DNA of 64,000 nt, taken from Streptomyces luomodiensis (GTDB taxonomy: Bacteria > Actinomycetota > Actinomycetes > Streptomycetales > Streptomycetaceae). The stretch lies in contig NZ_CP117522.1 of the NCBI RefSeq assembly GCF_031679605.1, positions 5,518,001-5,582,000 on the forward strand, read 5' to 3'. Below, one piece after another: positions 27,984 through 36,667 of the stretch (positions are counted from its first letter, which is position 1; each line of letters opens with the position of its first letter). The position numbers and the translations under genes are program-made. The notes below the pieces were generated by a model. The model had not been told where the DNA came from and searched no databases. It saw only the letters and a list, made by a program, of their open reading frames with translations.

Positions 27984-28000
27984 CTTTGGGTTCCCCAAAG
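27984..28000. promoter_or_regulatory. 17-bp perfect palindrome upstream of the leader peptide
   Basis: CTTTGGG at 27984-27990 and CCCAAAG at 27994-28000 flank three bases. It lies 23 bp before the leader-peptide ATG, in or beside the promoter, and is a candidate operator. Confidence 0.5.
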
Positions 28001-28022
28001 CGGCAGTGTTAACGTACTTGTC

Positions 28023-28127
28023 ATGAAGACAGCAGCCGCGCCCCTCATCTCCGCGAGCGTTCCGCTCGTGGCGCGCCTGCACATCGATCTTTGCCGCTGC
28101 CGGTCCGCGGCCTGTCGCCGCCGCTGA
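28023..28127 (+). CDS. cysteine-containing putative leader peptide (34 aa)
   Basis: The sequence starts MKTAAAPLIS and ends LHIDLCRCRSAACRRR. The R/L-HIDL-x-R-x-x-SA-x-C pattern is that of the short putative leader peptides found upstream of sulfur-assimilation and transport genes in actinomycetes. Three Cys codons (tgc, tgc, tgt) within 8 residues near the end could make ribosome progress depend on charged tRNA-Cys. The symporter start lies 84 bp downstream. This supports cysteine-responsive control and suggests the symporter carries cystine or a related compound. Confidence 0.65.
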   Translation: MKTAAAPLISASVPLVARLHIDLCRCRSAACRRR

Positions 28128-28211
28128 CCCACCTCAATGTGCAGCGGCCGGAGATCCCGTACGGACTCCTGGCTCTCTCCCCGCTCTCCTACCTCCCCCG
28201 GAGTGTGTCCG

Positions 28212-29537
28212 TTGTCGTCCGCCCTCAAGGCGGCCCCCCAGGGGCCGTCGTCCTTCCGCCTGCCCAAGGTGCCGTTCTGGGCCCAGATCCTGCTGGGGCT
28301 CGTCCTCGGCGTGGTGCTCGGCTGGATCGCCCGCAGCGGTGATGTCGGCTGGCTGGTCACCACGCTCGACAAGATCGGATCGATCTTCGTCCAGCTGCTG
28401 AAGCTCGCCGTCGCCCCGCTGGTGTTCTTCGCGATCCTGATCTCGATCACCAATCTGCGGAACGTCAACAACGCCGCCCGGCTGGCGACCCGCACCCTGC
28501 TGTGGTTCATGGCCACCTCGCTCATAGCCGTGGCCATCGGCCTCGCGATCGGCCTGGTCACCAACCCCGGCGCCGGCACCGACCTGACCCCCAAGGACGG
28601 TGCCAAGCCCGACCACGCGGGCTCCTGGCTGGACTTCCTCACCGGCATCGTGCCGACCGACGTCATCACGCCGTTCACCGAGCTGAACGTCCTCCAGATC
28701 GTCTTCATCGCCGCCGTCGCGGGCGTGGCCGCCCTCCAGCTCGGCGAGAAGGCCCAGCCCATCCTCACCCTGAGCCAGTCGGTGCTCGAACTGCTCCAGA
28801 AGGCCCTGTGGTGGGTCATCCGCCTCGCCCCGCTGGGCACCCTCGGCCTGATCGGCACCGCCATCGCCGACTACGGCTGGAACCTGATCGGCAAGTACGC
28901 GACCTTCACCGCCGACATCTACATCGGCTGCGCGCTGGTGATGTTCGGCGTCTACCCGCTGCTCCTCGCGACGGTCGCCAAGGTCAACCCCCTGAGCTTC
29001 TTCAAGGGCGCCTGGCCCGCCATCCAGCTCGCCTTCGTCTCCCGCTCCTCGGTCGGCACCATGCCGCTGACCCAGAAGGTCACCGAGCGCCTCGGCGTCC
29101 CCAAGGAGTACGCCTCCTTCGCGGTGCCCTTCGGCTCGACGACGAAGATGGACGGCTGCGCCTCGATCTACCCGGCGATCGCCGCGATCTTCATCGCCCA
29201 GATCTTCGACGTCCACCTCGGTGTCGGCGACTACCTCCTGATCGCCTTCGTCTCCGTGATCGGCTCCGCCGCCACCGCCGGCCTTACGGGTGCCACAGTC
29301 ATGCTGACCCTGACCCTCTCCACCCTGGGCCTCCCCCTGGAGGGCGTCGGCCTGCTGATGGCCATCGACCCGGTCCTGGACATGATGCGGACCGCCACCA
29401 ACGTGGCCGGGCAGTCGCTGATCCCGGTGATCGTCTCGGCCCGCGAGAAGATCCTCGACCGCGACGCCTACGCCCACGCCAGCGCGTCCCCGCTGGACGA
29501 CAGCGACGAGCCGGAGCCCCGACTGGCCGCCGCGTAA
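28212..29537 (+). CDS. DAACS family dicarboxylate/amino acid:cation symporter (possible cystine importer)
   Basis: 441 residues, sodium/proton:dicarboxylate symporter family (GltP/DctA/TcyP). It has typical hairpin and motif segments: AVAPLVFFAILISITNLRN, RSSVGTMPLTQKV near HP1, PFGSTTKMDGCASIYPAIAAIFIAQ, GSAATAGLTGATVMLTLTLSTLGLP as HP2, and IDPVLDMMRTATNVAGQSL with the conserved Asp/Arg. TTG 28212 is preferred, as GGAG lies eight bases upstream; GTG 28203 would sit on the Shine-Dalgarno. The cysteine-rich leader peptide suggests a cystine role, like Bacillus TcyP, but sequence alone cannot separate this from dicarboxylate or glutamate transport. Confidence 0.88.
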   Translation: MSSALKAAPQGPSSFRLPKVPFWAQILLGLVLGVVLGWIARSGDVGWLVTTLDKIGSIFVQLLKLAVAPLVFFAILISITNLRNVNNAARLATRTLLWFMATSLIAVAIGLAIGLVTNPGAGTDLTPKDGAKPDHAGSWLDFLTGIVPTDVITPFTELNVLQIVFIAAVAGVAALQLGEKAQPILTLSQSVLELLQKALWWVIRLAPLGTLGLIGTAIADYGWNLIGKYATFTADIYIGCALVMFGVYPLLLATVAKVNPLSFFKGAWPAIQLAFVSRSSVGTMPLTQKVTERLGVPKEYASFAVPFGSTTKMDGCASIYPAIAAIFIAQIFDVHLGVGDYLLIAFVSVIGSAATAGLTGATVMLTLTLSTLGLPLEGVGLLMAIDPVLDMMRTATNVAGQSLIPVIVSAREKILDRDAYAHASASPLDDSDEPEPRLAAA

Positions 29538-29553
29538 CGCGCCTACCGGCCGA

Positions 29554-29589
29554 CGGTGCCCCCGGACCCCTCGAGGTCCGGGGGCACCG
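29554..29589. terminator. 15-bp perfect bidirectional hairpin
   Basis: Arms 29554-29568 and 29575-29589 are exact complements around a six-base loop, between the convergent symporter and SMR genes. Confidence 0.8.
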
Positions 29590-29593
29590 CCGT

Positions 29594-29914
29594 TCACTCG
29601 CCTGCCGTGGCCTCCAGGCCCACGATGGCCACCACCAGCAGGAGCAGGAAGAAGACCCGGGCCGGGGTGACCGGTTCGTGGAAGAGGACCATGCCCAGCA
29701 GCGCGGTGCCGACCGCGCCGATGCCGACCCAGACGCCGTAGGCCGTGCCGATGGGCAGGCTCCGCACGGCCACGCTCAGCAGCCCCATGCTCACGATCAG
29801 ACCGGCGACGGTGATCACGCTGGGCCACAGCCGGGTGAAGCCGTCGCTCAGCTTCATGCCGATCGACCAGCAGATCTCGAACAGCCCGGCCGTGAGCAGC
29901 AGGACCCATGCCAT
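29594..29914 (-). CDS. gdx: SMR family transporter, guanidinium exporter (Gdx/SugE) type
   Basis: 106 residues, four helices. The first helix has the essential Glu (AGLFEICWSIGMKLSDGF); the Gdx-like features WSIGMK, SLPIGTAYGVWVGIGAVG and the closing LVVAIVGLEAT place it in the SugE/Gdx branch rather than EmrE. Gdx proteins exchange guanidinium for protons. GGAGGT lies six bases before ATG 29914. A guanidine-III-like aptamer directly upstream independently supports the substrate. It is convergent with the symporter. Confidence 0.9.
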   Translation of the reverse strand: MAWVLLLTAGLFEICWSIGMKLSDGFTRLWPSVITVAGLIVSMGLLSVAVRSLPIGTAYGVWVGIGAVGTALLGMVLFHEPVTPARVFFLLLLVVAIVGLEATAGE

Positions 29915-29948
29915 GACGGCACCTCCGTGAAGTCTCTCGTTACGGGGT

Positions 29949-29990
29949 GCGTCGTCTTTGCGGGTCCCGGTACGGCGCGTCTCGTCGGGT
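29949..29990 (-). ncRNA. guanidine-III (ykkC-III) riboswitch aptamer
   Basis: Read on the minus strand, the segment carries CCCGACGAG, GCGCCGTACCGGG and AAAGACGACGC in order. This closely matches my recollection of the Thermobifida fusca guanidine-III aptamer: CCGGACGAG, GCGCCGTACCCGG, AAGACGGCGC. P1 forms from CCCG/CGGG; the pseudoknot GCGCCGT with ACGACGC has one mismatch. It ends 35 nt before the gdx start. An upstream GTCGGG/CCCGAC pairing (to about 30000) could compete with P1. Confidence 0.8.
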
Positions 29991-30018
29991 GTTCCCGACC
30001 GTAGCAAACCCCGGCGCG

Positions 30019-31005
30019 TCAGGTGAGCGGGGCGGTGAGGAGGGGGAGGGCGCGGGTGAGTTCGCGTTCCCAGTAGGGCCAGGTGTGGGTGCCGGGGCCG
30101 TAGAGGTGGGCGGTGACGGCCAGGCCGTGGCCGCGGGCGCGGCGCAGGTAAGCGCGGGCCATCTCGCCGAGGCCGCGCTCCAGGCCGTCCTCGGGACGGT
30201 CCGGCGGGTCGAGGGGGCCCGGGGCGCCGTTGCCGCAGGCGAGGTAGAGCGGGTAGCCGCGGGGGAGCCGGGGGATGAGGGCGTACGGGTTGTGGGCGTC
30301 CCAGAGCGCGGACTGGGCGGCGGGGTCTCCCCACAGGCCCGCCGGGTCGGCGCCGTAGCCGGTAAGGATGTCCTGAACGCCGCTGGGGTCCGAGGTGGTG
30401 TGGATGACGCCGCTGAAGGAGGCCGCCGCGCGGAAGAGGCGGGGATGGCGGGCGGCGTAGCAGAGGGCGCCGAAGCCGCCCATGGACAGACCGGCGATCG
30501 CGCGGCGGCCGTTGGACCGTAAGGCGCGCTCCAGGAGGGGGCGCAGCTCGGCCAGGTGGAAGGTCTCCCAGGCGGGCGGGCCGTAGTGGCCGCCGTTCCA
30601 CCAGTTCGAGTAGAAGCCGACCGGGCCGCCCTCGGGGGAGACGATCAGGGCCGGGACGTCGGCGGTGATGCCCTCGACATCGGTGTTGAGGGTCCATGCC
30701 TCCCAGCCGGGGCCCGGGTCGCAGCAGCCGTGCAGGAGATAGAGGACGGGCCAGCGGCGGTGGGGGCTGCGGTCGTAGCCGGTGGGGAGGAGGACGCGGG
30801 CATGGCCCTCGCGGCCCAGGGCGGGGGAGTCGATGGTCAGGTCCAGGACGCGTTCGCTGACGCGGTCCGCGGCGAGCAGGCGCGCGCGGTCGGCCGTCCG
30901 GCGTCCGGCGAGGGCTTCCGGGGAACGGGCTTCCGCGGGGGCGGGGAGGAGCGGTACGGCGGCCAGCGCGGTCAGCGCGGTGACGGCTCGGCGGCGGTTC
31001 GGCAT
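30019..31005 (-). CDS. secreted esterase, alpha/beta hydrolase (esterase D / antigen-85-like)
   Basis: 328 residues. The N terminus MPNRRRAVTALTALAAVPLLPAPAEA is a signal peptide with an Arg-rich start. The body matches the putative esterase family: VLLPTGYDRS, WPVLYLLHGCCDP, nucleophile elbow GLSMGGFGALCYAARHP, and GTHTWPYWERELTRALPLL with the catalytic His. These enzymes cleave acyl esters and some are mycolyl- or S-formylglutathione-type. AAGGAG is nine bases before ATG 31005. It is divergent from a TetR regulator, which may control it. Confidence 0.88.
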   Translation of the reverse strand: MPNRRRAVTALTALAAVPLLPAPAEARSPEALAGRRTADRARLLAADRVSERVLDLTIDSPALGREGHARVLLPTGYDRSPHRRWPVLYLLHGCCDPGPGWEAWTLNTDVEGITADVPALIVSPEGGPVGFYSNWWNGGHYGPPAWETFHLAELRPLLERALRSNGRRAIAGLSMGGFGALCYAARHPRLFRAAASFSGVIHTTSDPSGVQDILTGYGADPAGLWGDPAAQSALWDAHNPYALIPRLPRGYPLYLACGNGAPGPLDPPDRPEDGLERGLGEMARAYLRRARGHGLAVTAHLYGPGTHTWPYWERELTRALPLLTAPLT

Positions 31006-31173
31006 CGTTCGTTCTCCTTCGCGGCGCTGCGTTGCGGAGCTGAACGGGGCACGGTGCGTGGTCAGTTGAAACTTTGATGTCGACGGGCGGCGGTGGCAAG
31101 GGCGCTGACGGCGGACCCACGTAGGCTTACCCGCGATATGTGTGCGGGGGCACGATCGAAGGGGGCGGCCTGC

Positions 31174-31842
31174 GTGGGCGGGGCGACGAGGAGCAAGCGC
31201 GTACCACGGGCGGTGCGGGAGCAGCAGATGCTGGACGCGGGGGTGCGGGCCTTCGCGCGCAGCGGCTACCAGAACGCCTCGATGGACGAGATCGCCGAGC
31301 TGGCCGGGGTCTCCAAACCGCTGGTCTACCTCTATCTCAACTCCAAGGAAGAGCTGTTCACGGCCTGCATACGGCGCGAGGCCGCGGCACTGGTGACCGC
31401 AGTGCGGGCCGCCGTGGAGCGGGACGCGTCCGCCGACCGGCAGTTGTGGAGCGGGCTGAGCGGCTTCTTCGCGCATACGGCCGAACATCCCGACGGATGG
31501 ACGCTGTTGCACCTCCAGGCGCGTACCCAGGGGCAGCCTTACGCGCGGGAAGTGGCCGCGATGCGGGCGGAGATCGTGGCGTTCGTGACGCAGCTGATCG
31601 GGGCGGCGGCGCGGGAGCACGCACGCGGGGCGGCGCGCCCTGGGACACTCGCGGGCACCGAGGTGGCCGGGCTCGCACACGCCCTGGTGGGCGCGGCCGA
31701 GTCGCTCGCGGACTGGGCGGGGGACAGGAGAGCGGGCGGTCCCTCGGCCAAGGAGGCCGCGGCCACCTTGATGAACTTCGCGTGGGCCGGGCTGGGCAAC
31801 CTCCTGCGCGGGCAGGAGTGGACGCCCGAAAGGATCGGCTGA
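31174..31842 (+). CDS. TetR/AcrR family transcriptional regulator
   Basis: 222 residues from GTG 31174. The N-terminal HTH is REQQMLDAGVRAFARSGYQNASMDEIAELAGVSKPLVYLYLNSKEELFTACI, a textbook TetR pattern with YLYLNSKEEL at helix 4. The ligand-binding half is Ala-rich and resembles SCO-type TetR proteins with a C-terminal WAGLGNLL segment. The open frame reaches 31093 and ATG 31138 is possible, but GAAGGGGG lies eight bases before 31174. It is divergent from the esterase and ends 29 bp from the convergent lipase stop. No operator was identified. Confidence 0.9.
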   Translation: MGGATRSKRVPRAVREQQMLDAGVRAFARSGYQNASMDEIAELAGVSKPLVYLYLNSKEELFTACIRREAAALVTAVRAAVERDASADRQLWSGLSGFFAHTAEHPDGWTLLHLQARTQGQPYAREVAAMRAEIVAFVTQLIGAAAREHARGAARPGTLAGTEVAGLAHALVGAAESLADWAGDRRAGGPSAKEAAATLMNFAWAGLGNLLRGQEWTPERIG

Positions 31843-31870
31843 CGCGCGGTCCGGCGGGGTGGGCGCGGCG

Positions 31871-33031
31871 TCAGGCGCAGGTGCCCCGCGTCGGCTCGTC
31901 CGCCAGCCGGGCGGCCAGCCAGTCCAGGGCGATCGGTATCCCGGCCAGCGCCGTGTCGACATGGTCGAGCGGATAGTGCCGCCACTCCACCGGTGCGCCC
32001 AGGGCGCACCATCGGTCCCGCAGCGCCGCGCCGACCTGGTACGGGATCAGTTCGTCCGCCACGCCCTGGTAGAGGTGGACGGGGCGGTCGGGGGAACGGG
32101 TGCCCAGAGAGGACTCGCGCAGCGCGAGTTGCCAGGCCGGGCCGGCCAGCGGGTCCCTTACGGTCACCTCGGACCTGTGCCGGAAGAGCCGGGCGACGGT
32201 GCTGAGGGGGACGCAGTTCCGCTTCATGAAGTCCACATGGCCGCGGCCCCGGTCGTTGAGGTACGAGTCGAGCCGCAGCTCGGGGAAGGCCGCGTCCTGT
32301 CCGGCGAGCGCCATAAGGGCGAGCCCGGCGCCGGCCCCGCCGTCGTTGTGGGCGAGCGTGGTGGGCAGATCGGCGGGCACGCCTCCGGCGACCGTGCCCT
32401 TCAGCCGCAGCTCGGGGGCGTACGAGGCGTGCAGCTCGGCGGCCCAGCCGGCCGCCTGGCCGCCCTGTGAGTAGCCCACGACGCCCACGGGCGCGTCGGG
32501 CGAGAGCCCGGCCCCGGGGAGGCGCTGGGCGGCGCGGGCCGCGTCCAGGACGGCATGGCCCGCGGACCGGCCGACCGTATACGTGTGGTCGCCCGGGGTG
32601 CCCAGGCCCTCGTAGTCGGTGACGGCGACGGCCCAGCCGCGGCGCAGTGCGAGGTGGATCAGCTGGGCCTCGCGCACGGTGCCCTGCGGGAACCGGCCGG
32701 ACACCGCGCAGCCGTCGGCGAGGCCGACGGCGCCGATGCCCCAGGTGACGAGCGGCCGGGGGCCCTGTCGGCGGTCGTCGGGGACGATGACCGTGCCGGA
32801 GACGACGTCGGGGCGGCCGGTGGCGGTGGTCGAGCGGTAGGCGATGCGCCAGGCCTTGGTCGCGGTCGCCACACCGGGCTGGGTGCGGAAGGCGGTGGGG
32901 GCCGAGCTGACGACGTCGCCCGGTCTGCCGCCGGCGTCGGCTCCGGTGGCCCGGGCGGCGGGCGGGGCAGGGGTCAGGGCCAGGACGGCGAGGGCGGCGA
33001 GGGCGGCGAGCACGGTGGTGTGGATGCGCAT
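31871..33031 (-). CDS. secreted lipase family protein (LIP type)
   Basis: 386 residues. The signal peptide MRIHTTVLAALAALAVLALT ends near ARA. The body matches secretory lipases (LIP family): VVSGTVIVPDD, LVTWGIGAVGLADGCA, GWAVAVTDYEGLGTPGDHTYTVG, nucleophile elbow GVVGYSQGGQAAGWAAEL, the acid region LYQGVADELIPY and DHVDTA with the catalytic His. Cys pairs are consistent with an extracellular enzyme. GGAAG precedes ATG 33031. It probably hydrolyses acyl esters outside the cell. Confidence 0.88.
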   Translation of the reverse strand: MRIHTTVLAALAALAVLALTPAPPAARATGADAGGRPGDVVSSAPTAFRTQPGVATATKAWRIAYRSTTATGRPDVVSGTVIVPDDRRQGPRPLVTWGIGAVGLADGCAVSGRFPQGTVREAQLIHLALRRGWAVAVTDYEGLGTPGDHTYTVGRSAGHAVLDAARAAQRLPGAGLSPDAPVGVVGYSQGGQAAGWAAELHASYAPELRLKGTVAGGVPADLPTTLAHNDGGAGAGLALMALAGQDAAFPELRLDSYLNDRGRGHVDFMKRNCVPLSTVARLFRHRSEVTVRDPLAGPAWQLALRESSLGTRSPDRPVHLYQGVADELIPYQVGAALRDRWCALGAPVEWRHYPLDHVDTALAGIPIALDWLAARLADEPTRGTCA

Positions 33032-33199
33032 ACGGCTCTTCCCGGTGGTTCCGCTGGAAGGGGGAGCGGATTGACGGGCCGTTACCGCTCGCCCCTCGGA
33101 CGACGGTAGCCCGATCGGGTGCATATGTCAGCGGTGCGTCGCCGAACGCGTACGGTGCGTGAGCGCCTTGTCGTCCTCCACGCCGCGGGCGCGAAAAGG

Positions 33200-33241
33200 C
33201 AGGAGCCCCGCTTCCCGGCGAGCGGGGAGCAGGGCTCCTTG
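33200..33241 (-). terminator. hairpin downstream of the cold-shock gene
   Basis: AGGAGCCC (33201-33208) pairs with GGGCTCCT (33232-33239), with an inner GC-rich pairing. It lies 16 bp beyond the csp stop and is probably its terminator. Confidence 0.65.
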
Positions 33242-33256
33242 GGTGGTGCTGCTGGA

Positions 33257-33460
33257 TCAGACGGCGCTGACGTTCTCCGCCTGCGGGCCCTTCGGGCCCT
33301 GGGTGACGTCGAAGGTCACGGCCTGGTTCTCCTCAAGAGAACGGAAGCCGCTCGCGTTGATCGCGGAGTAGTGAACGAAGACATCGGGGCCGCCGCCGTC
33401 CTGGGCGATGAAGCCGAAGCCCTTCTCGGCGTTGAACCACTTGACGGTTCCGGTAGCCAT
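33257..33460 (-). CDS. cold-shock protein (CspA family)
   Basis: 67 residues, a single OB-fold cold-shock domain: [20 protein letters not shown] with RNP1 (KGFGFI), DVFVHYSAI with RNP2, and [19 protein letters not shown]. It binds single-stranded RNA/DNA as an RNA chaperone. AAGGAGGG lies five bases before ATG 33460. An unusually long, A-rich leader with a 9-bp hairpin precedes it, as often for csp messages that are controlled post-transcriptionally. Confidence 0.96.
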   Translation of the reverse strand: MATGTVKWFNAEKGFGFIAQDGGGPDVFVHYSAINASGFRSLEENQAVTFDVTQGPKGPQAENVSAV

Positions 33461-34674
<1,214 letters not shown>

Positions 34675-34716
34675 CCTCCCGGAGACCATGGGCCTGCACC
34701 CTCCCGGAGACCATGG
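34675..34716. repeat. 17-bp direct repeat in kinase promoter region
   Basis: CCTCCCGGAGACCATGG occurs at 34675-34691 and again at 34700-34716 (25-bp spacing), directly after the mqnA stop and about 80 bp before the kinase start. Confidence 0.8.
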
Positions 34717-34793
34717 ACCTTCACATGGGCCTTCAGTGGACGGCGGGTACACCGCCTAAGCTGGACCGGCTCACGGAGGGGGAGGCAAACGCG

Positions 34794-36560
34794 ATGGATC
34801 CGCTGGGAGCGGACGACCCGCAGGTCATCGGCGCGTACCGGCTGCTGGGACGGCTCGGTTCGGGCGGTATGGGCCGGGTCTTCGTGGGACGCAGCGCGGG
34901 CGGGCGCACGGTCGCGGTCAAGGTCGTGCACGCCCATTTCGCGCTGGACGAGGAGTTCCGCGCCCGCTTCCGGCGCGAGGTCGACGCCGCGCGCCGGGTC
35001 GGCGGCGCCTTCACCGCACCAGTGCTCGACGCCGACCCGGAGGCACGCGTTCCGTGGGTGGCCACCGGCTATGTGGCGGGCCCCCCGCTCAGCCAGGCCG
35101 TGGCCGACGAGGGCCCGCTGCCCGAGTCGTCGGTGCGGGCCCTGGGCGCGGGGCTCGCGGAGGCGCTGGCCGCGGTGCACGCCCTCGGCCTGGTCCACCG
35201 CGACGTCAAACCCTCCAATGTGCTGCTCGCGCTCGACGGTCCGCGTCTGATCGACTTCGGTATCGCGCGCGCCACCGAGGGCACCGTGTCGCTGACCTCG
35301 ACCGGTGCCTCCATCGGCTCGCCCGGCTATATGGCGCCCGAGCAGATCCTGGGCGAGAACGTTGGCGGCCCCGCCGATGTCTTCTCCCTCGGCGCGGTGC
35401 TGGCGTACGCGGCGACCGGTGAGCCGCCGTTCCCGGGGGACAGCTCGGCCGCGCTGCTCTACAAGGTGGTGCACGACGAGCCCCGGTTCGGCCCTGAGCT
35501 GACCGGGGAGCTGCGCGATCTGGTGGCCGCGTGCCTCGCCAAGAGCCCGGCCGACCGCCCCACCCCCGAGCAGATCGTGCGGCGCCTCTCCCCGGCGGAC
35601 GGCGCCTCGGCGCTCGCCCGGCCGGGCTGGCTGCCGGGGGCGCTGGTCGAGCGGGTGGGCCGGCAGGTGGTGGAGCTGCTCGACCTGGAGGCGGAGACCG
35701 TGGCTCCGGCGGACGACGCCGAGCCGTCCGCCGAGGTCGCCCCGACCCCGCCGCCCACCCCCGCCCCGCCCCTGCTGGGCGCCTTCGGCCCGCCCGATCC
35801 GTCGTACGCGAACGGGCGCCCGCCCGAGCCGTCGTACGGGAACGGACCGCGGTCCGACCCGTCGTACGGGAACGGGCTGCCGTCCGAGCCGTCGTACGGG
35901 AACGGACTGCCCGCGAACGACCAGCCGGGCAGACCTCCGCTCCCCGCACCGCCGTCGTCGAAACCGGGCGGCCGCAGGGTCGCGCTCTCCGCCGCCGTCG
36001 GCGGTAAGAACCGACCCAAGGCGCTGAGCTGCACACTCGTGCTGTCCGTCGCGGGCGCGCTGGCCGTCGCGACGACCGCCGCCGTGCTCTTCAGCGTGCT
36101 GCCCGGCGACGACGGCGGCCATGACGACCAGAGCGCCGGCCGGACCCGCCCGTCCGCCACGGGAAAGGCGCCGGGGGACGGCGACACCGACACCGGTTCC
36201 GGGAGCGGCGCCGTGCCCAAGGCGTTCCTCGGCACCTGGCAGGGCGATCTGACCTCCGACTCGGGTATCCCCGTGGGCACCCTGACGATCACCTTCCGGC
36301 AGGGCCGCACGGGGCAGGACGTCGCCAGCGGCCGGGTCAAGCTGTCGGTGCTGCGCTGCGACAGCACCTGGAAGCTGGTCTCGGCGACACCGAAACAACT
36401 CCACCTGGACGCGCGCCTCAAGGGCTCCGAGCCCCAGCAGGGGTGCAGCGACGCCTCGACCGACGAGCAGTTCACCCTCACCTCCGACGACACGCTCAGC
36501 TACAAGGCGAAGGACAAGCAGGCGGGTGACCCCACGGGCACCCTTCGCAAGCTCAAATGA
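34794..36560 (+). CDS. membrane Ser/Thr protein kinase (PknB/Hanks type)
   Basis: 588 residues. The kinase domain (about 14-265) has GSGGMG (22-27), the ATP Lys in VAVKVV (43), catalytic HRDVKPSN (135-142), DFGIA and GSPGYMAPEQI. A Pro-rich juxtamembrane stretch follows, with repeated PSYGNG peptides encoded by a short DNA repeat at 35806-35912. One membrane helix (~414-437) leads to an extracytoplasmic domain (AFLGTWQGDLTSDSGIPVGTLTITF, then CDSTWKLVSATPKQLHLDARL). This resembles a lipocalin-like DUF4923/TIGR-type beta domain and has two Cys, possibly disulfide linked. ATG 34794 has GGAGG seven bases upstream. The signal sensed is unknown. Confidence 0.93.
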   Translation: MDPLGADDPQVIGAYRLLGRLGSGGMGRVFVGRSAGGRTVAVKVVHAHFALDEEFRARFRREVDAARRVGGAFTAPVLDADPEARVPWVATGYVAGPPLSQAVADEGPLPESSVRALGAGLAEALAAVHALGLVHRDVKPSNVLLALDGPRLIDFGIARATEGTVSLTSTGASIGSPGYMAPEQILGENVGGPADVFSLGAVLAYAATGEPPFPGDSSAALLYKVVHDEPRFGPELTGELRDLVAACLAKSPADRPTPEQIVRRLSPADGASALARPGWLPGALVERVGRQVVELLDLEAETVAPADDAEPSAEVAPTPPPTPAPPLLGAFGPPDPSYANGRPPEPSYGNGPRSDPSYGNGLPSEPSYGNGLPANDQPGRPPLPAPPSSKPGGRRVALSAAVGGKNRPKALSCTLVLSVAGALAVATTAAVLFSVLPGDDGGHDDQSAGRTRPSATGKAPGDGDTDTGSGSGAVPKAFLGTWQGDLTSDSGIPVGTLTITFRQGRTGQDVASGRVKLSVLRCDSTWKLVSATPKQLHLDARLKGSEPQQGCSDASTDEQFTLTSDDTLSYKAKDKQAGDPTGTLRKLK

Positions 36561-36667
36561 GCGCGGAGGCGGGGGCTCGGACGCGCGGGACACGTACTCG
36601 TACAGGCGTACAGGAGCTGGCGTACGCTGGGTCGGTCCACCCATAAACCTCCGAAAGGTACGCCCCG

